Assembly: GCA_963828755.1 (NCBI GenBank)
Contig: CAWHFY010000021.1
Location: 45,347-109,346 of the forward strand
DNA from: WHSW01 sp963828755
Lineage (GTDB): Bacteria > Actinomycetota > Thermoleophilia > Solirubrobacterales > 70-9
Direction of reading: 5' to 3'
DNA: 64,000 nt
Part shown: positions 34,969 through 45,383 of the stretch, in pieces
How the letters are laid out: the number at the start of each line of letters is the position of its first letter
Position numbering within the stretch: the stretch's first letter is position 1
Made by a program: the position numbers and the translations under genes
The notes under the pieces: generated by a model
What the model was told of the DNA's origin: nothing
Seen by the model: only the letters and a program-made list of their open reading frames with translations
The model's database searches: none

Positions 34969-36022
34969 ATGCCGACCCTCTCGGTCGTCATCGTCACCCA
35001 CGACTCGCGCCCGGCGCTCGCCGCGACGCTGCCCGCGCTCACCGCGCAGCTTCGCGACGACGACCAGCTGATCGTCGTCGACAACGCCTCGACGGACGGC
35101 GGCGCCGAGGCGGTCGCCGAGCTGGCTCCGGCCGCGACCGTGATCGAGACCGGGTCCAACCTCGGGTTCGCCGCCGCCTGCAACCGCGGCGCCGACGCGG
35201 CCACCGGCGAGCTGCTCTGCCTGCTCAACCCCGACGCCGTCCCGCAGCCGGGCTGGCGCGACGCGATCGAGGCGCCGGCGGTCGACGGCCGCGGATGGGC
35301 GGCCTGGCAGGCGCTGGTCACCGCCGACGGCGGGCGCACGATCAACACCGAGGGCGGCGTCCTGCACTTCACCGGGATCGGCTGGGCCGGCGGGGCCGGC
35401 GAGCCCACGACTCACACGGCGAACACCGAGCGACGAGCACCGAGCGACGAGCCCGGCTTCGTCTCGGGCGCCTGCCTGGCGATCGCCACCGCGCTCTACC
35501 GCCGGCTCGGCGGCATGCCCGAGCCCTTCTTCCTCTACCACGAGGACGTCGACCTCTCGCTGCGGGTGCGGCTCGACGGCGGCGCGCTCGGGGTCGAGCC
35601 GGCGCGCCCGGGTCGATCACGACTACGAGTTCGACAAGGGCGCGGCCAAGTGGCGCTACCTCGAGCGCAACCGCTGGGCGACCCTGATCCGCACCTACCC
35701 CGGCGCCCTGCTCCTCCTGTTGATGCCGGCGCTCGCGGCGACCGAGCTCGCGCTGCTGGTCGTCGCTGCGAGCGGCGGCTGGCTGCCGCAGAAGCTGCGC
35801 GCCTGGGGCGAGACCCTGGCGGCGCTGCCCCGCCTCCTCGGCGAGCGCCGCGCGATCCAGGCGACGCGCACGATCGGCGCGGGCGAGTTCGCCGAGTCGC
35901 TGACCGCGAGCCTCGACTCGGCCTACCTCGGCCGGGCCGCTCGATCGCGGCTTCTAGCCGCGGTCCTCGGTGGCTACTGGTCGCTGGTCCGGCTGCTCGT
36001 CGGTGTCTCCCGCGGCGGCTGA
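34969..36022 (+). CDS. Family 2 glycosyltransferase (rhamnosyltransferase-like), frameshifted
   Basis: ATG 34969. SVVIVTHDSRPAL opens the GT-A fold, with VVDNASTDGG, NLGFAAACNRGADAA, LCLLNPDA, and the acceptor motif FFLYHEDVDLSLR. A frame change near 35605 (extra base around GCGCGCCCGGGT) is followed by DHDYEFDKGAAKWRYLERNRW and a C-terminal hydrophobic segment. Family members add a sugar, often rhamnose, to lipid-linked glycans. It diverges from the GroES-like gene and its 3' end overlaps the antisense DUF2304 gene. Confidence 0.87.
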
Positions 36023-36358
36023 GGCGCCGTTGTCGCCGGCGACCTCGCCGCGCGCGATGCGCAGCTCCTGGTCGAGGCGCGCGGACTCCTGGGCGAGGAT
36101 CTTGTTCTCCTCGGCGAGCCGCGAGACGGCGACCGAGAAATGCAACAGCAGGATGAAGATGACCCCGATCGCGAGGATGAAGATCGCGTTCGCGGGCTCC
36201 TGGATGCCCATCAGGTCGGCGATCACGTCGAGCCCGTCGGTCCAGATCGCGAGCACGAGCATCGCGATCGCGGCCAGCATCCACAGCAGGGCGTAGCGCT
36301 CGGCGAGCCGCCGGCGGCGAACCAGCTCGAGGACCAACAGGAAGATCGCCAGGGTCAC
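35954..36358 (-). CDS. DUF2304 membrane protein
   Basis: The chain reads VTLAIFLLVLELVRRRRL, YALLWMLAAIAMLVLAIW, ANAIFILAIGVIFILLLHF, then a coiled coil (EENKILAQESARLDQEL) and acidic tail. The upstream in-frame region SIETKAQIVALIV looks like the true N-terminus but has no start codon, so an indel near 36400 is likely. DUF2304 proteins regularly accompany GT2 polyprenyl-phosphate glycosyltransferases, as here. The last 70 bp overlap the rightward glycosyltransferase gene. Confidence 0.8.
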   Translation of the reverse strand: MTLAIFLLVLELVRRRRLAERYALLWMLAAIAMLVLAIWTDGLDVIADLMGIQEPANAIFILAIGVIFILLLHFSVAVSRLAEENKILAQESARLDQELRIARGEVAGDNGASAAAGDTDEQPDQRPVATEDRG

Positions 36359-36399
36359 GATCAGCGCGACGATCTGGGCCTTCGTCTCGATGCTCGAGC

Positions 36400-36737
36400 C
36401 GCCGTCGCGACTTCGGGTTCAGCGGCTCGGCGATCGTCGCGTCGACGACGTTCGAGCTGTCGAGCGCCTCGCCGCCGCCGGTCGGGACGATCGTGGTCAG
36501 GCCGTCGCCGGCGCCGCGGATCGTGTTGTCCTGGGCGAGCAGCGTCTCGCCCTCGGTCAGGGGATAGGTGCCGGGGCCGAGCACGATCGTGTCGCCGAGA
36601 CCCGCGTCCAGGATCGTCTCGCCGAGCGAGCCCGGCCCCGACTCGTTCTCGTTTTGGACCCGGATCGTGGCGGCGGAGGCGCTCGCGCACAGCAGCGCGG
36701 TCGCGACCAGGGTCAGGGCGAGCGGGCGCAGGCGCAC
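36400..36737 (-). CDS. Secreted beta-helix-type protein, short or truncated
   Basis: MRLRPLALTLVATALLCASASA is a clear signal peptide; the mature part GPGSLGETILDAG, GDTIVLGPGTYPL and NTIRGAGDGLTTIVP is typical of the first rungs of right-handed beta-helix proteins. Such proteins are usually much longer. The frame runs on antisense to other genes, and the homologous part ends near 36400, where an indel is likely. It starts one base after the GT2 stop. Probably a remnant or a mis-sequenced small protein. Confidence 0.55.
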
Positions 36738-37514
36738 CTAAGCCCCCTGCGCGGGCGGGCCGACCCCGGGCTCGTCTTCGCCGGTCGCCTCGATCGGGGT
36801 CGGGCGGCGGCGAAACAGGCCGACGAACAGCGCGAGCATCACCTTGACCATGTAGTAGGCGCTGCGCGGGTAGTCGATCGAGCTCGAGCCGAAGCCGCGC
36901 GCGTTCATCCGCACGGGGACCTCGTGGATGCGCAGGTGGTTGGCGTGCAGCATCAGCAGCGCCTCGACCTCCGGGTAGTCGTGCGGGTAGTCGCGGGCGA
37001 AGAGCTCGATCCCGCGCCGGTTGGTCATGCGAAAGCCGGAGGTCGGGTCGGTGATCCGCTGGCGGGTGAGCGTGCTGAGCACGACCGAGAAGATCAGGTT
37101 GCCGAGCCGGCGGGCGAACGGGACCTTGTAGCCGGGGTCGCCGAGAAAGCGGCTGCCGTAGACCATGTCCGCCTGCCCGGAGGTGTGCAGCGCCGCGACC
37201 ATCTCGGGCAGGTACTCGGGCTTGTGCTGGCCGTCGCCGTCGACCTGGACCGCGACGTCGTAGCCGTGGCGAAGCGCGTACTTGTAGCCGGACTGCACCG
37301 CGCCGCCGATCCCGAGGTTGTACGGGTGGGTGATCACGGCGGCGCCCTGCGCGGCGGCCTCGGCCGCGGTCGAGTCGGTCGAGCCGTCGTCGACGACGAG
37401 CACGTCGAAGCCCGGGGCCTCGCGGACGATGTCGCGGACCACGCGGCCGACCATCTCCCCTTCGTTGTAGGCGGGGACGATCGCGAGCTTCGTCAGTTCG
37501 GCGCTCGGCGACAT
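36738..37514 (-). CDS. GT2 glycosyltransferase, dolichyl/polyprenyl-phosphate sugar synthase type
   Basis: 258 residues: IVPAYNEGEMVGRVVRD, VLVVDDGSTDST, NLGIGGAVQSGY, VQVDGDGQHKPEYLPEM (DxD-type metal site) and GSRFLGD, DPTSGFRMTNRRG. It transfers a sugar from a nucleotide to polyprenyl phosphate on the cytoplasmic face. The DUF2304 gene downstream is its frequent partner. ATG 37514. Confidence 0.92.
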   Translation of the reverse strand: MSPSAELTKLAIVPAYNEGEMVGRVVRDIVREAPGFDVLVVDDGSTDSTAAEAAAQGAAVITHPYNLGIGGAVQSGYKYALRHGYDVAVQVDGDGQHKPEYLPEMVAALHTSGQADMVYGSRFLGDPGYKVPFARRLGNLIFSVVLSTLTRQRITDPTSGFRMTNRRGIELFARDYPHDYPEVEALLMLHANHLRIHEVPVRMNARGFGSSSIDYPRSAYYMVKVMLALFVGLFRRRPTPIEATGEDEPGVGPPAQGA

Positions 37515-37533
37515 CGCTGCCGCAGGGTAGTGC

Positions 37534-38032
37534 TCAGGGACGCCCGTGGAGGATCTGATCGCGTTCGGCGAGCCGGTTCGCCCGCCGCAGCTCCGCCTCG
37601 CGGCCGCGCCGCTGCTCGTCCTCGGACTCGGCGATCACCCGCGGCACCGGGGTCGGGCGCCCGTCGTCGTCGAGGGCGACCATGGTCACGTAGGCGGTCG
37701 AGGTGTGCCGCCGCTCGCCCGTGCGCGGCGTCCTCGGCCTCGACCCGTACGCCGACCTCCATCGAGGTCCGCCACGCGGCGTTCACGGTCGCCCGGCAGA
37801 TCAGCAGCTCGCCGACGTGGACCGGCTGCGTGAACGTCATCCGGTCCATCCCCGCGGTCACGACGCGGCGGCCGCAGTGGCGGATCGCCGCGATCGCGGC
37901 GGCCTCGTCGCAGGTCTTCATCACCATGCCGCCGTGCACGAAGCCGGCCGAGTTCGCGTCCTCGATTCCCGCCCAGCGGATCAGCTCCGAGCGCGACTCC
38001 GCGACCGGGCGCGGCTCGAGGGCCGCGTTCAC
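37534..38032 (-). CDS. Acyl-CoA thioesterase, hotdog fold, frameshifted
   Basis: GTG 38032 overlaps the stop of the ferritin-like gene (GTGA). RWAGIEDANSAGFVHGGMVMKTCDEAAAIAA is the hotdog helix region of the BACH/YciA thioesterases. After a shift near 37730 the other frame gives HTSTAYVTMVALDDDGRPTPVP and a charged end LRRANRLAERDQIL, with a stop at 37534. It hydrolyses acyl-CoA to free CoA. Confidence 0.85.
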
Positions 38033-38688
38033 TGCGAGTTCGAGCTCTGGCTCGCCTTGGCCGCGCTCGCGGCGACTCCCTGCGCGGCCTGGCCCGGCGT
38101 CTGGCCCTCGAGCCCGCCGAGAACGACGAGGTGCTGGCCCTGGCAGCCGGCGATCTCGGCCGCGGTGGTCGAGAGGTCGGCGCTGTCGAGCGCCGGGCCC
38201 TGGCCCACGTAGAGCGCGATCTGCGCCTGCTCGAGCGAGGTCAGAAGGTCGAGGTACTGGGTCGGCGTCTTCGCGTCGGCGAGCTTGCCGAGGTCGTCGG
38301 TGAGCCGCTTGGCCGCTTCGTCGTCGAGCCCCTCGACGCCGTCGAAGACGGCGGTGTCGGTGGGCGAGTCTGGCGCCTCGGGCGGGTCGAATCCGAGCTG
38401 GTCGATCGCGCTGAGCAGCGCGTTCGCGTGCGCCTGCTCCTGGTCGCGAAAGCGGTCGTAGGTGTCCTTGTCGGCGGCGGACTTGGCGGCGTCGGCGGCG
38501 TTCGAGTAGGCGAGCACGGTCACCTGCTCGAGTCCGATCGCCTCGACCAGGAAGTCGCGCAGGTCCTCGTCGTCGGGCGACTGGGCGACGGCCGGGGCGG
38601 CGCGCAGCAGGCCGCCGGCGGCGACGGCTCCGGCGGCGATCGCTCCGCGCCGCAACACCTCGCGGCGGTTCGATGCCTCGGCGCTCAT
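38029..38688 (-). CDS. Tat-exported ferritin-like protein
   Basis: 219 residues. A twin-arginine signal (NRREVLRRGAIAAG, Ala cleavage near AVAQ) leads to a four-helix ferritin-like domain with DQEQAHANALL (ExxH-like) and EQAQIALYVGQG. The metal-binding Glu/His set is only partly clear. It forms a pair with the next ferritin-like gene, overlapping by four bases (ATGA). Confidence 0.85.
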   Translation of the reverse strand: MSAEASNRREVLRRGAIAAGAVAAGGLLRAAPAVAQSPDDEDLRDFLVEAIGLEQVTVLAYSNAADAAKSAADKDTYDRFRDQEQAHANALLSAIDQLGFDPPEAPDSPTDTAVFDGVEGLDDEAAKRLTDDLGKLADAKTPTQYLDLLTSLEQAQIALYVGQGPALDSADLSTTAAEIAGCQGQHLVVLGGLEGQTPGQAAQGVAASAAKASQSSNSQ

Positions 38689-39280
38689 CCGCTCCCCGTG
38701 CTCGTGGTCGAGGTGCTCGGGTGCTGGTGGTCGAGGTGGTCGAGGTGTCGGCGGCCTCGTACGGGGCCGCGGTGGCGCCGGTGACGAACGGCGACGGCGC
38801 CTGCTCTTTGCCGGCGAAATGATCGACCGCGGCGAGCTCGGCCGCGCAGGCGACGAGGGAGGAGCTCGCGAGCGCGCGACCCTCGGGCGTGTCGAGCAGA
38901 CCGGCGGCCTCGCGGTGAGCGACGATCGCCGCGTTCGCGGCGCGGACCGCCCCGTCGAGCGCCTCGGGCGAGTCGGGCCCGCCGTCGGCGGGGGGCGTGT
39001 CGCCGGCCTGTTCGGTGCCGCCGCCGAGCTCGTCGGCGCGCTTGCCGGCGGCGGTGGCGAACTGCTGCAGCGTGGTTCGCTCCTGGCCCTTGGGCAGCGC
39101 GGAGGCCGCGGCGCCGTAGGCGCCCGCGAGCGCCGTCTCGGCGCTGGCCTCGGCCGCCGTCAGGTCGTCGGGCGAGGCGTCGTCGCGCTGGTCGGGCGCC
39201 TGGCCGCAGGCGGCCAGGGCGACGCCGGCGGCGCCGGTGCCGCCGAGGACGAGCAAGCCGCGACGCGAGACCTCGAGCAT
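38685..39280 (-). CDS. Second Tat/lipoprotein ferritin-like protein, frameshifted at the C-terminus
   Basis: SRRGLLVLGGTGAAGVALAACG is a combined twin-arginine and lipobox signal. The mature protein has helical Ala-rich segments with EASAETALAGAYGAA, a Gly/Pro/Asp linker and AELAAVDHFAGKE. Near 38735 a frame change turns a run of Thr-Ser repeats into junk; the correct frame ends STTSTGSG with a stop overlapping the next ATG. Probably a DUF4439-like surface protein. Confidence 0.75.
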
Positions 39281-39301
39281 GCCGCCACCCTACTGATGCA
39301 G

Positions 39302-40008
39302 ATGTCCGCGAAGCCCGCCAGCCGCGAGGCCCTGACCGCCCACGGCGAGCGCGTCAGCGCGTGCCGGCGCTGCCCGCGGCTGGTCGCTTGGCGCGAGGCG
39401 TGCGCCGCCGATCCGCCGCGCCGCTACCGCGGCGAGGACTACTGGGCGCGGCCGCTGCCAGGGTTCGGCGATCCGGCGGCGCGGCTGGTCGTCGTCGGCC
39501 TGGCGCCCGCCGCGCACGGCGCCAATCGGACCGGGCGCATGTTCACCGGCGACCGTTCGGGCGAGTGGCTCTACGGGGCCCTGCACCGGGCCGGGTACGC
39601 GAACCAGCCGAGCTTCGAGCGCCGCGACGACGGCCTGCGGCTCACCGACGCCTGGATCACCGCGGTCGTGCGCTGCGCGCCGCCGGCCAACAAGCCCACG
39701 ACGGCCGAGCGCGACGCCTGCCTGCCGTGGCTGGAGGCCGAGCTGGAGCTGCTCGGCTCGGCGCGGGTCTGCTCGCGCTCGGCTCGTTCGCGTGGGACGG
39801 CGCCCTGCGCACCGTCATCGCGCTCGGCCACGAGGTGTCGCGGCCGAAGCCGCGCTTCGGCCACGGCGCCGAGGCCCAGCTCGGCCCGTATCGGTTGCTC
39901 GGCTCCTACCACCCGTCCCAGCAGAACACGTTCACCGGCAAGCTGACGGCGCCGATGCTCGACGACGTGCTCGCCCGCGCCCGCGAGCTCGGCGGCCAGG
40001 TGCCCTGA
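39302..40008 (+). CDS. Family 5 uracil-DNA glycosylase, frameshifted
   Basis: ATG 39302 (or 39296). Iron-sulfur cysteines CRRCPRLVAWREAC, motif GLAPAAHGANRTGRMFTGDRSG with the family 5 Ala/Gly-rich motif A, then VVRCAPPANKPT and, after a frame change near 39770, HPSQQNTFTGKLT. Removes uracil and deaminated bases from DNA. It diverges from the ferritin-like operon. Confidence 0.9.
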
Positions 40009-40028
40009 CGGCGCCATACTGGGCGGCG

Positions 40029-40590
40029 ATGTTCCCGGTCAACGTCCCCAACGTGCTCACATTGCTGCGGATCCTCGCGGTGCCGGTGCTCGTGGTCGCG
40101 CTGCTCGACGAGACCCCGGACGGCGACGTGATCGCGGCGATCGTGTTCGCGCTCGCCGCGCTTCACCGACGGCCTCGACGGCTACATCGCGCGGCGCCGC
40201 CAGCAGGTGACGACGTTCGGCAAGCTGATGGATCCGCTCGCCGACAAGCTGCTGGTGATCGCGGCGCTGATCTCGCTCGTCTCGCTCGACCGCCTGGCCG
40301 CCTGGGTCGCGATGGTGATCATCGCCCGCGAGCTCGCGGTCACCGGCCTGCGCAGCGTCGCCGCCGAGCGCGGCGTGGTGATCGCGGCGAGCTGGCTCGG
40401 CAAGGTGAAGACGGCGCTGCAGATCGCGGCGATCTTCGCCCTGATCGCGTTCGACCCGGCGCCGACGTGGGTCGACGTCCTCCTCTACCTCGCCGTCGCG
40501 GTCACGATGATCTCCGGCGTCGACTACTTCCTCGGCCTGCGCAAGCGCATGGACGAGCACGCCCCGCGCGCCGAGGGGGCCTCGTCGTGA
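40029..40590 (+). CDS. pgsA: CDP-diacylglycerol-glycerol-3-phosphate phosphatidyltransferase, frameshifted
   Basis: MFPVNVPNVLTLLRILAVP begins the CDP-alcohol phosphotransferase family. One extra C near 40155 breaks the frame just before TDGLDGYIARRR and TTFGKLMDPLADK, which together give the DxxDGxxAR-GxxxDxxxD active site. It makes phosphatidylglycerol phosphate. Essential in most bacteria, so the break is almost certainly a sequence error. Confidence 0.92.
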
Positions 40591-40612
40591 GCCGTCAGCC
40601 CGCGCTAGGCGC

Positions 40613-41641
40613 TCAGGCGCAGGGCGCCTCGAGCCACTCGCGCATCGTCAGGTGATGGCGCGAGTGCTCGCCGGTCTCGAGCTCGGCGAGGATCTCGGCG
40701 AGCCGGCCGGAGCGCTCGGCGACGACCGAGTGGCGGTGGATCGTCTCGAGGTTCTCCTGGCGGGCGAGCACGAAGCCGCCCTCGCCGAGCTCCGGATAGG
40801 CCTCGGCGACGCGGCGGATCATCTCGCGCACGACGTCCTCGACGAAGCGCGGGTTGCGATGCGCCTTCTCGACCACGTGCGCCTCGTCGGAGCGCTTCAT
40901 CAGCTCGTAGATCTCGGAGCTCATCGACTGCTCGACGATGTGCAGGAGGTCGCGCGCGTCGATCGAGTGCGAGTCGCCCTCGGGGCGGCCGAGGTGAAGC
41001 GAGCCGATCCCGCGCTGGTTGTGGGTGGCGACCGGGACGGCGGCGAAGATCCGCTCGATCTCGTCCTCGGTGAAGCCGTCGTCGACCAGGCGCTCGCGGG
41101 CGTTGGCGGTGAGCACCTCCTGCGCGCACGGGCAGGCGGTCATCCCCTGGGCCTCGACCCCGGTCAGCGTCCGGGTGCCGCGCTCGGAGGCGACCGCGGT
41201 GCCGAACAGCGTGTAGATCTCCTGGGTCTGGAGGCGCGAGACCGGGGTCTGGACAGTCTCCGGATAGCGGGCAGCGATCGTGACCTCGGCGCGCAGGCCG
41301 TGCTGGCGCTCGCGGACCTGCTCGGCGATCCGTGCGGCGAGCTCCTCGGCGCGCAGGGTCTGATCGAGGATGACCCCGTCGATCGCCTCGTTGACGATCT
41401 CCTCGAAGCGCGACATGTGGACGCCTGCCTGCTGCGGGTTGAGGTCGACCAGGCACTGAAGCTCGGCGAAGTAGAGGCGCCCGCCGCGTTCGTCCCCCTC
41501 GCTGCCGGGGGCGGCGGCAACGTGGATCACCTTCTCGACCCCGCGCACGCCGACGCGCGTCAGGCTGACCTCGGTCGCTGGGCGTCCGGCCTGCACGTCG
41601 GGACGGGTCCCCGTGACCGAGCCGGTCTCGATCGTCGACAT
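40613..41641 (-). CDS. folE2: GTP cyclohydrolase, FolE2/MptA family
   Basis: 342 residues from ATG 41641 (MSTIETGSVTGTRPDVQ). Characteristic segments: VGVRGVEKVIHV, DLNPQQAGVHMSRFEE (family His/Glu), GMTACPCAQE with the metal Cys, VATHNQRG and HRNPRFVEDVVREM. It opens the GTP imidazole ring for folate synthesis with a metal other than zinc if needed. It diverges from the sigma factor gene. Confidence 0.93.
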   Translation of the reverse strand: MSTIETGSVTGTRPDVQAGRPATEVSLTRVGVRGVEKVIHVAAAPGSEGDERGGRLYFAELQCLVDLNPQQAGVHMSRFEEIVNEAIDGVILDQTLRAEELAARIAEQVRERQHGLRAEVTIAARYPETVQTPVSRLQTQEIYTLFGTAVASERGTRTLTGVEAQGMTACPCAQEVLTANARERLVDDGFTEDEIERIFAAVPVATHNQRGIGSLHLGRPEGDSHSIDARDLLHIVEQSMSSEIYELMKRSDEAHVVEKAHRNPRFVEDVVREMIRRVAEAYPELGEGGFVLARQENLETIHRHSVVAERSGRLAEILAELETGEHSRHHLTMREWLEAPCA

Positions 41642-41740
41642 GGCGCACAGGGTACGCATCCGCGCTCGCAACCCGTTGGCGCAGCCCTCGATACGTTGAA
41701 CAGGGCATATACTCCCGCGCCTCAGGAGAGGAGAGCGGTC

Positions 41741-42911
<1,171 letters not shown>

Positions 42912-42961
42912 GGACTCGCCGCTCGTCACTCGTCACTCGTCACTCGGACGAGGGGCGGCGT

Positions 42962-44611
42962 TCAGTCACAGAACGGCCGGCCGTCGGCCGGGTCGCGTCC
43001 GGCGATCCCGGAGCACTGGCGGAGGACGGCGAGGCGCTGCGCGAGCTGTGACTGCAGCGCCGACGGGGTTCGCTCGGCGGGGTTCACGGCGATGCTGTCG
43101 AGCTCGTACGGGTCCTTCTTGAGGTCGTACATCTCGTATTCGGGGCGGTCGCAGGCGCCAGTGTCCGGGTTGACGCGGTTGTGCTCGATGTAGACGTAGC
43201 GCTTGGTCCGCACCCCGTCGTAGAAGTTGCGCAGGCCCTTCTGCGGCAGCGCACCGCAGGCGCGGTTCTGACCGATCTGGAAGAGCAGCGAGCGGCCCTT
43301 CGCCCAGTCCGGCTTGCGCCCGCCGAGCAGCGGCATCAGCGAGCGGCCGTCCAGCCGGCGACAGTCGCCGGCGGCGGTGCAGGGGCTGGCGCCGGCGAGG
43401 TCGAGGATGGTCGCGGTCAGGTCGAGCTGGCTGACCAGCGTGTCGACCGTCGGGGGGCGACCGCTGCGCCGCACGCGGCGGCCGAGCAGGTCCGTCGGCA
43501 CGCGCGCGAGCAGCGGGACGCGCAGCGCCTCCTCGTAGGGGTAGACCTTGTTGAGGACGACGCGGTGCTCGCCGAACAGGTAGCCGTTGTCGGAGGTGAA
43601 GAAGATCGCCGTGTTGTCGAGGTCGCCCTGGCGGCGCAGCTGCTTGACGATCTGGGCGACGCCGTCGTCGACGGTCGAGAGCGAAGCGTTGGCGCAGCGC
43701 CAGCCGAGCTTCAGGTTGTTGCGCTTGGTATGGCCGATGTGAGGCCGGGTCGCGATCCAGTCCGGCTTGTCGGAGAGGTCCTTCTCGTCGAACGAGGGCG
43801 ACTTCGGCAGCGGCGCGTCGCGCCACTTGCCGAGCTGGCCGCCGTCGGGGATCGGCAGCCCGCCCACCCCGCACTCGCCGGGGCCGGTCGTCGCGGCGGC
43901 GTGCGGCGCGACGTGGGCGACCATCAGGAAGTAGGGCCGCGGGTCGGTCTGGGCGGCGCGGATGAAGTCGAGCGCGTGGTGGTTCATCACCCGGGTCGTG
44001 TAGCCGGGCTTCTCCTGGCCCTGGACGACCGGGGTGCCGTTGTTGGAGAACGTGGCGCCGTAGTAGTAGGTCGAGGGGCCGACGAAGCCGAACCAGTCGT
44101 CGAGGCCGGGGGGCGCGGCGTAGCCGCCGTCGGTCTGCGAGTCGCCGCCGAGCGGGGTCTCGCGGTCGTAGTTGAGCAGGTAGCGCCCGATGTGGCCGGT
44201 CCGGTAGCCGGCGGCCTGCAGCCACGAGTAGACGATCGAGCTCTTGTCGATCAGCGCCCCGTAGCCCGGCTCGTTGTCGTAGACGCCGGAGTTGTGCGGG
44301 TAGTCGCCGGTCAGAAAGCCGGCCCGCGACGGGCAGCAGAGGGGCGACGAGACGATGCTGGAGCTGAACGAGGTGCCGCGGTCGCCGAGTTGGGCGAGCG
44401 TCTTCGGCATCGCCTCGGCGCTGAGCTGCGAGACGGTCTGGTCGTCGGTGAGGATGACGATCACGTTCGGGCGCGCCGGCGCTGCGGCGGCCGCGGAGCG
44501 CGGTTGCCCGGCTCCGAGCGAGAGCCAGATCGCGAGCGCCAAGGCGGCCGCCGCGACGGCGATCCGGCCGTACGCGGCCAGGGCGGGTGTCGTTTGCGCT
44601 GGTGCTCGCAT
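42962..44611 (-). CDS. Secreted sulfatase
   Basis: About 549 residues with an N-terminal signal/anchor (residues 12-32 hydrophobic). NVIVILTDDQTV holds metal Asp residues and LCCPSRAGFLTGDY the CxPSR motif whose Cys becomes formylglycine. ALDFIRAAQ, FLMVAHVAPH and FFTSDNGYLFGEH complete the site. It should remove sulfate from sugars or lipids outside the cell. The maturase is not in this window. Confidence 0.92.
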   Translation of the reverse strand: MRAPAQTTPALAAYGRIAVAAAALALAIWLSLGAGQPRSAAAAAPARPNVIVILTDDQTVSQLSAEAMPKTLAQLGDRGTSFSSSIVSSPLCCPSRAGFLTGDYPHNSGVYDNEPGYGALIDKSSIVYSWLQAAGYRTGHIGRYLLNYDRETPLGGDSQTDGGYAAPPGLDDWFGFVGPSTYYYGATFSNNGTPVVQGQEKPGYTTRVMNHHALDFIRAAQTDPRPYFLMVAHVAPHAAATTGPGECGVGGLPIPDGGQLGKWRDAPLPKSPSFDEKDLSDKPDWIATRPHIGHTKRNNLKLGWRCANASLSTVDDGVAQIVKQLRRQGDLDNTAIFFTSDNGYLFGEHRVVLNKVYPYEEALRVPLLARVPTDLLGRRVRRSGRPPTVDTLVSQLDLTATILDLAGASPCTAAGDCRRLDGRSLMPLLGGRKPDWAKGRSLLFQIGQNRACGALPQKGLRNFYDGVRTKRYVYIEHNRVNPDTGACDRPEYEMYDLKKDPYELDSIAVNPAERTPSALQSQLAQRLAVLRQCSGIAGRDPADGRPFCD

Positions 44612-44746
44612 CAATCCTGCCGCCCCCCGACGGCGCGCTCACCCTAGACGAGCACGCGGCGAGCGCTGGAGTTTCGGGGCCGCTGGAACGGGAAGCCAAA
44701 TGGGGTCGCCCGCATTCGGGCGACCCGAATCGAGAAAGGACCGAAG

Positions 44747-44923
44747 ATGCCTGAGAACGTTGATGATGCGAAGGGCCGCGCCAAGGAAGCCGCCGGCGAT
44801 CTGACCGGTAACGACAGCCTCAAGAACGAGGGCAAGGTCGACCAAGCGTCCGGCAAGGTCAAGGACAAGGTCGGCGACGCAGCCGACAAGGTCAAGGGCG
44901 CGATCCGCGGCGGCGACAAGTAG
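44747..44923 (+). CDS. CsbD-family stress protein
   Basis: 58 residues, MPENVDDAKGRAKEAAGDLTG, followed by KNEGKVDQASGKVKDKVGDAAD: two CsbD-type amphipathic repeats, highly charged. GAAAGGA is six bases upstream of ATG 44747. CsbD proteins rise in general stress; their molecular job is unknown. Confidence 0.9.
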   Translation: MPENVDDAKGRAKEAAGDLTGNDSLKNEGKVDQASGKVKDKVGDAADKVKGAIRGGDK

Positions 44924-44956
44924 CCGCCCCGGGCCGCGAGCCCGAACCGACGCTAC

Positions 44957-44988
44957 GAACGGCGCCCCTCGGGCGCCGTTCGCGCTTT
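44957..44988. terminator. Strong hairpin terminator
   Basis: GAACGGCGCCC and GGGCGCCGTTC form a perfect 11-bp stem with a three-base loop, followed by GCGCTTTC. It sits between the CsbD stop and the stop of a leftward gene, so it can serve both. Confidence 0.8.
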
Positions 44989-45275
44989 CAGTCCTCGCGC
45001 GCGTACGGGTTGAAGCTCGGATCGTCCTCCGCGACCGCGGCGGCATCCCCCTGCTCGGCGGCCGCGCGGCGGCGCTGCGCGTCGGGGCCGATCCGGCCGC
45101 TGGCGATGAGGGCGGCGAAGACGAAGTCGAAGACGCCGACCGCGACGATCGCGAAGAGCGCGGGCGAGACCACGAACCCGAGCACGATCCCGGCGACCAC
45201 GGTGATCGTCGCCGAGAGGTAGAGGATCCCGGCGAGGTTCCTGGACGGGGCGGGAGGCGTGGGGGTCTCAGCCAT
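44988..45275 (-). CDS. Two-helix membrane protein
   Basis: 95 residues from ATG 45275 (MAETPTPPAPS). Two hydrophobic helices (ILYLSATITVVAGIVLGF and LFAIVAVGVFDFVFAALIA) are followed by an acidic tail ending FNPYARED. I do not recognise a family. A longer frame would start inside the tRNA-Tyr gene and is rejected. Confidence 0.75.
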   Translation of the reverse strand: MAETPTPPAPSRNLAGILYLSATITVVAGIVLGFVVSPALFAIVAVGVFDFVFAALIASGRIGPDAQRRRAAAEQGDAAAVAEDDPSFNPYARED

Positions 45276-45299
45276 TAGGTCGTGCGGTCGCCGGCTCAG

Positions 45300-45383
45300 T
45301 GGGGGAGGTGGGATTCGAACCCACTCAGGCATAGCCACCAGAGTTTACAGCCTGGCCCGGCTCTCCAGCTCCGGCGCTCCCCC
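45300..45383 (-). tRNA. tRNA-Tyr (GTA anticodon)
   Basis: Class II tRNA with acceptor GGGGGAG/CTCCCCC, long variable arm, GTA anticodon (45346-45348 on the reverse strand) and T arm GTGGG-TTCGAAT-CCCAC. No encoded CCA. Confidence 0.95.
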